From the NCBI RefSeq assembly GCF_028200735.1, contig NZ_JAQKPV010000009.1, positions 223,521 to 287,520 on the forward strand: 64,000 nt of DNA. Direction: 5' to 3'. The DNA comes from Streptomyces sp. ACA25. Lineage in GTDB: Bacteria; Actinomycetota; Actinomycetes; Streptomycetales; Streptomycetaceae. Below the pieces are notes generated by a model. It was given only the letters and a program-made list of their open reading frames with translations, ran no database searches and was not told the origin of the DNA. Numbering within the stretch: the first letter of the stretch is position 1; each line of letters opens with the position of its first letter. Below are positions 49,074-57,321 of this stretch, one piece after another. The position numbers and the translations under genes are program-made.

Positions 49074-49768
49074 CGGACCTGCTGCCCATGCTGGGCGACC
49101 AGCGTGACGACACACTCGACGACCTGCTCGAGAGTCAGCTCGGTGGTGTCCACCTCGACCGCGTCCTCCGCCCTGGCCAGCGGCGAGGTCTTGCGGCTGG
49201 AGTCCGCGGCGTCCCTCCGGGCGAGTGCCGCCCGGGTCGCCTCGATTCCGGCGGCACCTGGCGCCCCTGTGAGCTCACCATTGCGGCGGGCCGCGCGGGC
49301 CTCGGGCGAGGCGGTCAGAAAGATCTTCACATCGGCGTCCGGCAGCACCGTGGTGCCGATGTCCCGGCCCTCCACAACGATTCCGTCCCCGGCGTCCCCG
49401 GCGATCCGGCGCTGCAGCGCGGTTATCCGGGCTCGCACCTCCGGGACCGCGCTCACCGCGCTCACCGCGCCGGTGACCTCCTGGGTCCGGATGGGCCGGG
49501 CCACATCGGCGCCGTCCACGGTGATCGTCGGGGCGAGGGGGTCGGTCCCCGAGACCACGGTCGGCTTGGCAGCCACGGCGGCAACCGCCTCCGGGTCGTT
49601 CACGTCGACGCCGTGGCGCAGCATCCACCAGGTGAACGCGCGGTACTGCGCACCGGTGTCGAGGTACCCGAGGCCCAGCCGGGCGGCCACGGCCTTGGAC
49701 GTGCTCGACTTGCCCGTGCCGGACGGGCCGTCGATGGCGACGACGACGGCGGTGGTGGTTGCAGCCAC
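49070..49768 (-). CDS. cmk: Cytidylate kinase
   Basis: A 232-residue kinase that phosphorylates CMP and dCMP. The P-loop is VVAIDGPSGTGKSSTSKAVA, then YLDTGAQYRAFTWWML, the CMP-binding insert, VVEGRDIGTTVLPDADVKIFLTAS and RRDAADSSRKTSPL. The GTG at 49768 has AAAGGTG at 9 bases; the GTG at 49780 overlaps that ribosome site and is less likely. It heads a tightly coupled unit with plsC and der and lies 123 bases after tyrA. Together with pyrG in this window it supplies the CTP pool. Confidence 0.95.
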   Translation of the reverse strand: MAATTTAVVVAIDGPSGTGKSSTSKAVAARLGLGYLDTGAQYRAFTWWMLRHGVDVNDPEAVAAVAAKPTVVSGTDPLAPTITVDGADVARPIRTQEVTGAVSAVSAVPEVRARITALQRRIAGDAGDGIVVEGRDIGTTVLPDADVKIFLTASPEARAARRNGELTGAPGAAGIEATRAALARRDAADSSRKTSPLARAEDAVEVDTTELTLEQVVECVVTLVAQHGQQVR

Positions 49769-49891
49769 GATGGTGCACACCTTTCTGCAGTTGCTCGAGC
49801 ACGGGAGGAAGTGGCGGGCGCGGCAGCCCGCAGCAAGGGTATCCGTTCGCGGCGGGCGCTGGTCGCCCCGGATCTCCGGGTGGGGGCAGAC

Positions 49892-50977
49892 CTACTGCCG
49901 GATCGACCAGCCCTTGTCGCGCAGCGCGGCGCTGAGCAGTGGCGCCGCTGCGGGCTCGACCATGAGCTGCACGAGCCCCGCCTGCCGGCCGGTGGCATGT
50001 TCGATGCGGACGTCCTCGATGTTGATGCCCGCCCGGCCCGCGTCGGCGAAGATCCCGGCCAGCTCGCCGGGCTCGTCGGAGATGAGCACGGCGACCGTCT
50101 CATAGACCGACGGGGCGGCACCGTGCTTGCCCGGCACCCGCTCACGCCCCGCGTTCCCACGCCGCAGCACGGCCTCGATTCCCGCGGCTCCGCTGTCCCG
50201 TTCTGTCTTGTCCGGGGACTCCAGCGCGCGCAGTGAGCGGACCGTCTCCTGAAGGTCTTCCGCGACCTCGATCAGGACCTCAGCGACCGGCCCGGGGTTG
50301 GCGGACAGGATGTCGATCCACATCCGGGGATCCGAGGCCGCGATGCGGGTCACATCACGGATGCCCTGTCCGCACAACCGGACGGCGGCCTCTCCGGCGT
50401 CTTCCAGCCGGGCGGCGACCAGGCTGGAGAGCAGCTGCGGAGTATGGGAGATCAGCGCGACCGCCCGGTCATGGGCCTCCGCATCCATGACGACCGGCAC
50501 GGCCCGGCACAGGGAGACCAGCTCCAGAGCGAGATTGAGCACTTCGGTGTCGGTGTCCGCGGTGGGAGTGAGGACCCAGGGGCGGCCCTCGAAGAGGTCG
50601 GCGGTGGCGGCCAGCGGCCCGGAGCGCTCACGGCCCGCCATCGGATGGGTGCCCAGGTACGAGGTGAGGTCACACCCCAGGGCTGCGAGCTCCCGGCGCG
50701 GCCGGCCCTTGACGCTGCCGACGTCGAGGTAGCCGCGGGCCAGGCCGCTGTTCTGCGCGGCGGCCAGCGTCGCGGCGATGTGCCCGGGGGGTACCGCGAC
50801 GAGGGCCAGGTCGACCTGCCCCTCGGCGGGCTCCTCGGTGCCCGCCCCCAGAGCGGCAGCGGTGCGGGCCTGCCCCGGATCATGATCCTGCAGATGCACC
50901 CGCACACCCCTGCCGGTGAGGGCGAGGGCTGCGGAGGTACCGATCAGACCGGTCCCGATGATGAGTGCGGTGCGCAT
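49892..50977 (-). CDS. tyrA: Prephenate dehydrogenase with ACT domain
   Basis: A 361-residue enzyme of tyrosine synthesis. The N-terminal Rossmann motif is ALIIGTGLIGTSAALAL. The catalytic region contains YLDVGSVKGRPRRELAAL, THPMAGRERSGPLAATADLF and ISHTPQLLSSLVAARL, with the His pair expected for prephenate dehydrogenase. A C-terminal ACT domain (VAVLISDEPGELAGIFADAG; INIEDVRIEHATGRQ) suggests feedback control by an amino acid. The ATG at 50977 has TAGGCT ending 6 bases upstream, fitting a leaderless message with its own promoter. Specificity for prephenate versus arogenate is not clear. Confidence 0.93.
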   Translation of the reverse strand: MRTALIIGTGLIGTSAALALTGRGVRVHLQDHDPGQARTAAALGAGTEEPAEGQVDLALVAVPPGHIAATLAAAQNSGLARGYLDVGSVKGRPRRELAALGCDLTSYLGTHPMAGRERSGPLAATADLFEGRPWVLTPTADTDTEVLNLALELVSLCRAVPVVMDAEAHDRAVALISHTPQLLSSLVAARLEDAGEAAVRLCGQGIRDVTRIAASDPRMWIDILSANPGPVAEVLIEVAEDLQETVRSLRALESPDKTERDSGAAGIEAVLRRGNAGRERVPGKHGAAPSVYETVAVLISDEPGELAGIFADAGRAGINIEDVRIEHATGRQAGLVQLMVEPAAAPLLSAALRDKGWSIRQ

Positions 50978-50983
50978 CGCCCC

Positions 50984-50989
50984 AGCCTA
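50984..50989 (-). promoter_or_regulatory. -10 element of tyrA
   Basis: On the minus strand TAGGCT ends 6 bases before the ATG at 50977; no Shine-Dalgarno is present. Confidence 0.5.
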
Positions 50990-51081
50990 ATCGGCCGCGG
51001 CGGCCCTTCCGTACGGCCGCCGGAAGCAGCCCGGGGACACCGCACCGGTGCTCCGCCACCGGCGTGGTGTCCCCCGGTCCG

Positions 51082-52137
51082 TCAGAGACCGACCTCCTTC
51101 ATGAGCCGGCCGACCTCGGGCTGCGTCAGCCGGCGCAGCCACCCGGACTTCTGGTCGCCCAGGGCGAGCGGCCCGAAGTGGGTGCGCACCAGCTTGTCGA
51201 CGGGGAATCCGGCTTCGGCCAGCATGCGCCGGACGATGTGCTTGCGGCCCTCGTGCAGGGACACCTCGACCAGGTAGTTCTTACCGGTGTTCTCCACCAC
51301 CCGGAAATGGTCGGCCCGGGCGAAGCCGTCATCGAGCTGGATGCCGCTCTTGAGCTGCTTGCCGAGGTCACGCGGCAGCGGTCCCTGAATGGCGGCGAGG
51401 TACGTCTTGGTCACGCCGTAGCGCGGGTGGGTCAGCCGGTGGGAGAGCTCCCCGTGATTGGTGAGCAGGATGAGACCCTCGGTCTCGGTGTCCAGGCGGC
51501 CGACGTGGAAGAGCCGGGTCTCCCGGTTCTGCACGTAGTCGCCCAGGCACTGACGGCCGTCCGGGTCTTCCATGGAGGAGACGACCCCGGCGGGCTTGTT
51601 CAGGGCGAAGAACAGATACGACTGGGTGGCGATGGTCAGTCCGTCGACCTTGATCTCGTCCTTCTCCGGGTCGACGCGCATGCCCTGCTCCCGGACGATG
51701 CTGCCGTTCACCTCGACCCTGGCCCGGTCGATGAGCTCCTCACAGGCCCGCCGGGAGCCCATGCCTGCCCGGGCCAGAACCTTCTGCAGCCGCTCCCCCT
51801 CCGGCTCCCCGAAGGTCTTCGGCAGCTTGAGGGCAGGCTTGGTGTGTCTGCTGCGGTTGCGTTCCTCAATCTGGGCCTCGTACTCGCGGGGGCGCGCGGG
51901 AGCGGAACGCTTGCGCGCACCCTGGCCCTGCTTGTCCGCGCCGGCCGGGCGGCCCCCGGGCTTGCCGCCCTGCCCCTTGCCCGCGCCGGCCGGGCGGGCC
52001 CCGGGCCCGCCCTCCTGACCGGCCTGTTCGTACCGGCGGGCTTCGGGACGCGGCCGCTCCGCGCGCTTTTTCTGGTCGTCGCGACCCTTGCCCGCGCCCC
52101 GGTTGTTCCGGTTGCTGTTCCTGCCGCTGCTTCGCAT
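51082..52137 (-). CDS. rluB: 23S rRNA pseudouridine synthase (RluB/RsuA family)
   Basis: A 351-residue enzyme. The first 95 residues are a basic Gly/Arg/Pro-rich tail (ARPAGAGKGQGGKPGGRPAG), common in actinobacterial members. An S4 domain follows (ERLQKVLARAGMGSRRACEE), then the catalytic domain with the Asp in LFHVGRLDTETEGLILLTN and the motif NKPAGVVSSMEDPDGR. KNYLVEVSLHEGRKHIVRRM closes the active site. It isomerises uridine in rRNA. Its ATG overlaps the scpB stop (TGATG), as in many Gram-positive genomes. Assignment to RluB over RsuA rests on context. Confidence 0.92.
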   Translation of the reverse strand: MRSSGRNSNRNNRGAGKGRDDQKKRAERPRPEARRYEQAGQEGGPGARPAGAGKGQGGKPGGRPAGADKQGQGARKRSAPARPREYEAQIEERNRSRHTKPALKLPKTFGEPEGERLQKVLARAGMGSRRACEELIDRARVEVNGSIVREQGMRVDPEKDEIKVDGLTIATQSYLFFALNKPAGVVSSMEDPDGRQCLGDYVQNRETRLFHVGRLDTETEGLILLTNHGELSHRLTHPRYGVTKTYLAAIQGPLPRDLGKQLKSGIQLDDGFARADHFRVVENTGKNYLVEVSLHEGRKHIVRRMLAEAGFPVDKLVRTHFGPLALGDQKSGWLRRLTQPEVGRLMKEVGL

Positions 52138-52847
52138 CAGTGTTCCGTCTGGAGGTTGCCGCTGTCGTCTGATTCTTCTGAATCCACGTCGAACGACGGC
52201 ACTCCCTCCTGGCTCTCGGCCTCGACCGCGTCCGCCTCGGGGAGGTGGGGCGCGAGTTCCGGGAGCTCTTCCAGGCCGCGCAGGCCCATCCGCTCCAGGA
52301 AGTAATGCGTCGTCCGGTACAGGATCGCACTTGTTTCGGGTTCGGTGCCCGCCTCCTCCAGCAGGCCGCGCTGCAGCAGGGTGCGCATGACCCCGTCGCA
52401 GTTGACTCCGCGGACCGCGGAGACCCTGGAGCGGCTGACCGGCTGCCGGTAGGCGATCACCGCCAGGGTCTCCAGGGCGGCCTGGCTGAGCCGTGCCTGC
52501 TGACCGTCCAGCACGAAGCTCTCGACCGCTTCCGCGTAGGCGGGGCGGGTGTAGAACCGCCAGCCGCCGGCGACGAACCGCAGCTCGAAGCCGCGGCCCT
52601 GCCGTGCGTAGTCTTCCGACAACTCACGCAGGGCGGCCGCTACGGCCGGCTTCGGCCGGCCCAGCACCCTGGCGAGGTGCTCCTCGGTGACGGGTTCCTC
52701 GACCACCAGGAGCACCGCTTCCAGGGCCGGCGCGAGTGCCAGTTCCGCAACCGCGCGGTGCGTGGCGCCCGGCGGGCGCCGCGACTCCCGGCGGGCGCCG
52801 CCCGGGACGCCGTGGGCTCCGGGCTCGTCAGGGGTTCCCTCGGTCAT
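52137..52847 (-). CDS. scpB: Segregation and condensation protein B
   Basis: A 236-residue protein. Tandem winged helices are seen in LAPALEAVLLVVEEPVTEEHL and ARLSQAALETLAVIAYRQPVSRSRV with the hallmark VRGVNCDGVMRTLLQRGLL. It dimerises and binds ScpA to regulate SMC in chromosome compaction. N- and C-terminal extensions are acidic or Gly/Pro-rich. Start and stop overlap scpA (ATGA) and rluB (TGATG) respectively, so it is fully embedded in the operon. Confidence 0.95.
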   Translation of the reverse strand: MTEGTPDEPGAHGVPGGARRESRRPPGATHRAVAELALAPALEAVLLVVEEPVTEEHLARVLGRPKPAVAAALRELSEDYARQGRGFELRFVAGGWRFYTRPAYAEAVESFVLDGQQARLSQAALETLAVIAYRQPVSRSRVSAVRGVNCDGVMRTLLQRGLLEEAGTEPETSAILYRTTHYFLERMGLRGLEELPELAPHLPEADAVEAESQEGVPSFDVDSEESDDSGNLQTEH

Positions 52848-53890
52848 CGGCTCCCTCTCCGCTCGGCACGTCCGTCCGTCCCCGTGTCCTCCTCGTCGAA
52901 CTCACCCGTCACCAGCGGCCGCGTGGTGTCGGCTCCGCTCCAGCGCACGGTGAGCGGCCCGAGGGCCTCCGTCTGGTCGAGCGACACTGCCCGCTCACGG
53001 TAGAGCTCCAGCAGGGCGAGGAACCGGGCCACAACGGTCAGGGTGTCCGGTGCGTCCCGGACGAGGTCGGCGAAGTCGGCCTCGCCCACTTCCCGCAGGC
53101 GGCTGATCAGCACGTCGGCCTGCTCCCGGACGCTCACCAGCGGGGCGTGGATGTGTTCGATGTAGATCCGGGGTTCCGGCCGCGGCTGCATGGCCCGGAA
53201 GGCGAGCCGCGCGAATTCCTCGGTCCCGAGGCTGAGGACCACCTCCGGCAGGAGAGCCGCGTGCTGCGGCTCCAGACCGACCGTGCGAGGGTGCCGGCGG
53301 GTCTCGGACACCATCCGGTCCTGGAAGATGTCGGCGATCTCCTTGTACGCGCGGTACTGCAGCAGACGGGCGAAGAGGAGGTCGCGGGCCTCCAGCAGGG
53401 CCAGGTCCGCCTCGTCCTCCACTTCGGCAGCCGGCAGCAGGCGGGCCGCCTTGAGGTCCAGCAGTGTCGCGGCCACCACCAGGAACTCGGTGGTGCGGTC
53501 CAGGTCCCAGTCCGGCCCCTTGGCGCGGATGTGCGTCATGAACTCGTCCGTGACCCTGGACAGGGCGACCTCGGTGACGTCCAGCTTGTGCCGGGAGATC
53601 AACTGGAGAAGCAGGTCGAAAGGACCTTCGAAGTTGTCCAGGACAATCGTGAACCCACCGTCACCGGCCGCGGCTCCCTCGTTCGGTTCCGCAGCCGGCT
53701 CGGGCCTTTCGGGCTCCGGCCCCCGGGCGGCTTCGGTGTCCGGAGCGGGGCCGGCGTCCCGCCGAGGCCCGGGAGAAGAGCCGACGGACTGCGGCTCGCC
53801 GGAGGGAGCCGTGTCCGCCTTCCCGGGGCCGCGGCCGAGTGGTCGGCGAGGGATCCGGGGGTCGGAGGGGTCAGGGTCGGACAAGCTCAT
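52844..53890 (-). CDS. scpA: Segregation and condensation protein A
   Basis: A 348-residue kleisin. After a disordered Pro/Glu-rich N-terminus of about 85 residues, the SMC-binding region begins FTIVLDNFEGPFDLLLQLIS and HKLDVTEVALSRVTDEFM. LVVAATLLDLKAARLLP and the C-terminal winged helix (VVARFLALLELYRERAVSLDQ) complete the fold. It bridges the SMC heads and ScpB. The N-terminal extension is longer than in Bacillus, as usual in actinobacteria. It starts 27 bases after the RHH-like gene and overlaps scpB. Confidence 0.95.
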   Translation of the reverse strand: MSLSDPDPSDPRIPRRPLGRGPGKADTAPSGEPQSVGSSPGPRRDAGPAPDTEAARGPEPERPEPAAEPNEGAAAGDGGFTIVLDNFEGPFDLLLQLISRHKLDVTEVALSRVTDEFMTHIRAKGPDWDLDRTTEFLVVAATLLDLKAARLLPAAEVEDEADLALLEARDLLFARLLQYRAYKEIADIFQDRMVSETRRHPRTVGLEPQHAALLPEVVLSLGTEEFARLAFRAMQPRPEPRIYIEHIHAPLVSVREQADVLISRLREVGEADFADLVRDAPDTLTVVARFLALLELYRERAVSLDQTEALGPLTVRWSGADTTRPLVTGEFDEEDTGTDGRAERRGSR

Positions 53891-53917
53891 CGCGGGGGCA
53901 CATTACCGCCCCAAAGG

Positions 53918-54526
53918 TCATCGACCCCGGAGGCGGCGGACGAGAATACTCGCGTCGCCGCGGGACTCCAGATCGGCAAGCACCACGGCGACCGCCTCAC
54001 GCACGATCCGGCCGCGGTCCACCGCCAGGCCGTGCTCTCCCCGGAGCACCAGGCGGGCGTGCTCCAGGTCCATCAACTCCTCGGCAGAGACGTAGACCGT
54101 GATCTTCTCGTCGTGCCGCTCGCGACCGGTGGGACGGCGGGCCGCCCGGCCGCGCCGCTGGGCTGTGCCGGACGGCTGCCCGCTCCTGCCGGAGTCACCG
54201 GCGGAGGATCCGGACCGGGAGCCGGACCGGGCGGCCTCCCGCATCGCCTGGGCCGGCACCGGGGTGTCCCGAGCGGGCCGAACCTCCGGCTCTTCCCGCC
54301 CGGCTCTCTCCGCCTTATCCGGTCCGCCGCCGGAACGGTCACCGTCGCTTCCGGTCCTCGCTTTCCGGCCGGACCGACGTTCCTCTTCCCGGCCGGAAAG
54401 CCGGTCCTCCGCCTCCCCGCGGCCCGGGGAGGCGGAGGCGGTACCGCCGGGGTCGTGCGGAGTGGAGGACTGCACGGCAGCCCCTCCGGTGGTGCGGAAC
54501 AGTTCGTCGGCTGCCGGCAGACTCAC
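53918..54526 (-). CDS. RHH-like protein partnered with ParA
   Basis: A 202-residue protein. Residues 1-135 are charged and low in complexity (RSGSRSGSSAGDSGRSGQPS and similar), so probably disordered. The last 65 residues are ordered: KITVYVSAEELMDLEHARLVLR, then DRGRIVREAVAVVLADLES, a strand-helix-helix pattern resembling ribbon-helix-helix DNA-binding proteins. The GTG at 54526 overlaps the parA stop (GTGA); a GTG at 54538 is possible. ParG-type partition proteins also combine a mobile tail with an RHH domain. Its place between parA and scpA suggests a role in chromosome handling. This is inference; no function is established from sequence. Confidence 0.7.
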   Translation of the reverse strand: MSLPAADELFRTTGGAAVQSSTPHDPGGTASASPGRGEAEDRLSGREEERRSGRKARTGSDGDRSGGGPDKAERAGREEPEVRPARDTPVPAQAMREAARSGSRSGSSAGDSGRSGQPSGTAQRRGRAARRPTGRERHDEKITVYVSAEELMDLEHARLVLRGEHGLAVDRGRIVREAVAVVLADLESRGDASILVRRLRGR

Positions 54527-55686
54527 TCTGCGTGGCACCGGGCGAGCACCTCCCTGGCAAGCTGACGGTAAGCAGCAGCCCCCACGGAGTTGGAGGCATA
54601 CGTGGTGATCGGCTCACCGGCGACAGTGGTCTCGGGGAAGCGGACGGTGCGCCCGATGACCGTGTGGTAAACGCTGTCGTCGAACGCCTCGACCACACGG
54701 GCCAGCACCTCCCGGCTGTGCACGGTGCGGGAGTCGTACATCGTCGCCAGGATCCCGTCCAGACTCAGAGCCGGGTTCAAGCGCTCCTGGACCTTCTCGA
54801 TGGTCTCGGTCAGCAGTGCGACGCCGCGCAGCGCGAAGAACTCGCACTCCAGCGGAACGATCACCTTGTGCGCAGCGGTGAGCGCGTTGACCGTGAGCAG
54901 GCCGAGGGACGGCTGGCAGTCGATGACGATGAAGTCGTAATCGTTCAGCATCGGCTGGAGTGCCCGCTGCAGCGAGGATTCTCTTGCCACCTCGCTGACC
55001 AACTGCACCTCGGCCGCGGACAGGTCGATGTTGCTGGGCAGCAGGTCCATCCCTGCGACCGCCGTCTTCAGCAGTACCTCGTCCGGTGCCATACCCCGCT
55101 CCATGAGCAGGTTGTAGACCGTGAGGTCGAGCTCCATCGGGTTGACGCCGAGGCCCACGGACAGGGCTCCCTGCGGATCGAAGTCGACCAGCAGCACCCG
55201 GCGCCCGTATTCGGCGAGCGCAGCGCCCAGATTGATGGTCGAGGTGGTCTTGCCGACCCCTCCCTTCTGGTTGCACATCGCGATCACCTTGGCCGGACCG
55301 CGTTCGGTCAGCGGACCGGGGATCGGAAAGTACGGGAGCGGACGGCCGGTGGGCCCGATGCGTTCCCGGCGCTGCCGGGCGGCGTCCGGTGCGATGGTGG
55401 CCGCGTACTCCGGGTCGGGTTCGTACTCCGCGTCGGGGTCGTAGAACTGCCCGTCGGCGATGTCTTCGTATGAGGGCAGGCGAGAATGGTCGCCTCCCGT
55501 ACGGTCTCGGGCCATAGCGTTCGGAGTATGGCCTTCCGTGCTCTGATGGGCTGTCATGCTCGGTGGACTCTGGTGGGTTGCGGAAGACTGGACGGCAACG
55601 GGTCCCCTGCCCGTCATTACCGGGGGGACGATCCGCTGCGGTGCTCCTGGAAGCCGTCCCCCGGGGGTGAATGTCGACTCATTCAC
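54523..55686 (-). CDS. parA: ParA/Soj-family ATPase
   Basis: A 387-residue ParA with an N-terminal tail of about 130 residues. The deviant Walker A is CNQKGGVGKTTSTINLGAAL, including the signature first lysine. Walker A' is LLVDFDPQGALSVGLG, and Walker B is DFIVIDCQPSLGLLTVNAL. It would form DNA-bound ATP dimers. The GTG at 55686 follows AAGGAGGT. No parB gene accompanies it, so it is separate from the origin-linked parAB locus; its partner is more likely the RHH-like protein translated from the overlapping frame downstream. It heads the operon running through scpA, scpB and rluB. Confidence 0.93.
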   Translation of the reverse strand: MNESTFTPGGRLPGAPQRIVPPVMTGRGPVAVQSSATHQSPPSMTAHQSTEGHTPNAMARDRTGGDHSRLPSYEDIADGQFYDPDAEYEPDPEYAATIAPDAARQRRERIGPTGRPLPYFPIPGPLTERGPAKVIAMCNQKGGVGKTTSTINLGAALAEYGRRVLLVDFDPQGALSVGLGVNPMELDLTVYNLLMERGMAPDEVLLKTAVAGMDLLPSNIDLSAAEVQLVSEVARESSLQRALQPMLNDYDFIVIDCQPSLGLLTVNALTAAHKVIVPLECEFFALRGVALLTETIEKVQERLNPALSLDGILATMYDSRTVHSREVLARVVEAFDDSVYHTVIGRTVRFPETTVAGEPITTYASNSVGAAAYRQLAREVLARCHAE

Positions 55687-55759
55687 AAGTCGTCCTACCT
55701 CCTTGGGGACCAGGATATTTCTCGACAGAGTCAGCGTGGCACCATGCCGACGTTTGGCG

Positions 55760-55789
55760 ACTCTATGGCGTGTCGGTGGTCCGCAGCAA
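55760..55789 (-). promoter_or_regulatory. Candidate parA promoter
   Basis: On the minus strand TTGCTG (55784-55789) and TAGAGT (55760-55765) are 18 bases apart. The leader to the GTG at 55686 would be about 70 bases and includes AAGGAGGT. Confidence 0.45.
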
Positions 55790-55946
55790 CACAATCCGCC
55801 GGACCGGTACCGATCTGTCGGTGATTGACCGGCCCTCTGTCAAGGGCACATGGCGCATCACCTGGATGATTCCGCGGCGACGAATCGGCCGAATGGTCAA
55901 GTTCACGACGAGTCACCCGCGCGCGTCGAGGCCCCTGACGCCCCGT

Positions 55947-55976
55947 CGGCCGGATCCCTGAGGAGAGATCCGGCCG
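55947..55976 (-). terminator. ald terminator
   Basis: A perfect ten-base stem CGGCCGGATC / GATCCGGCCG with a ten-base loop, about 50 bases past the ald stop codon. Confidence 0.75.
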
Positions 55977-56024
55977 GGTGAACGAGACGTGCCAGGTTGA
56001 CGCGTCGGCCCGAGGGCCCGCCCG

Positions 56025-57140
<1,116 letters not shown>

Positions 57141-57321
57141 GTTCGATCACGGTCCTTGGGTTGCGGAGGGTTGATGAAGATACCGGCCTTTCGGGATGCA
57201 CCGGCATATGGGGTGGATACCGGAAGCAGCCGGACGACCGCGGCCCCGCCATTCTTAATGAAGGATCGACTCGTGTCCAGCCTTGCAATCGACTAGTCTT
57301 TTTCGATGTTGTCTACGTTTC

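Larger units (their letters stand above)
55687..56024. other. Intergenic region between ald and parA
   Basis: 338 bases on the minus-strand path from ald to parA. It contains the ald terminator (55947-55976), a candidate parA promoter (55760-55789), and a TTGACA within CCCTTGACAGAGGG near 55838-55851 that lacks a good -10 partner. No gene is supported. Confidence 0.5.

Noticed and set aside
55556..55961. Plus-strand frames over the parA start and upstream region
   Set aside because: Antisense to the parA leader and N-terminus; no ribosome site with consistent bias.
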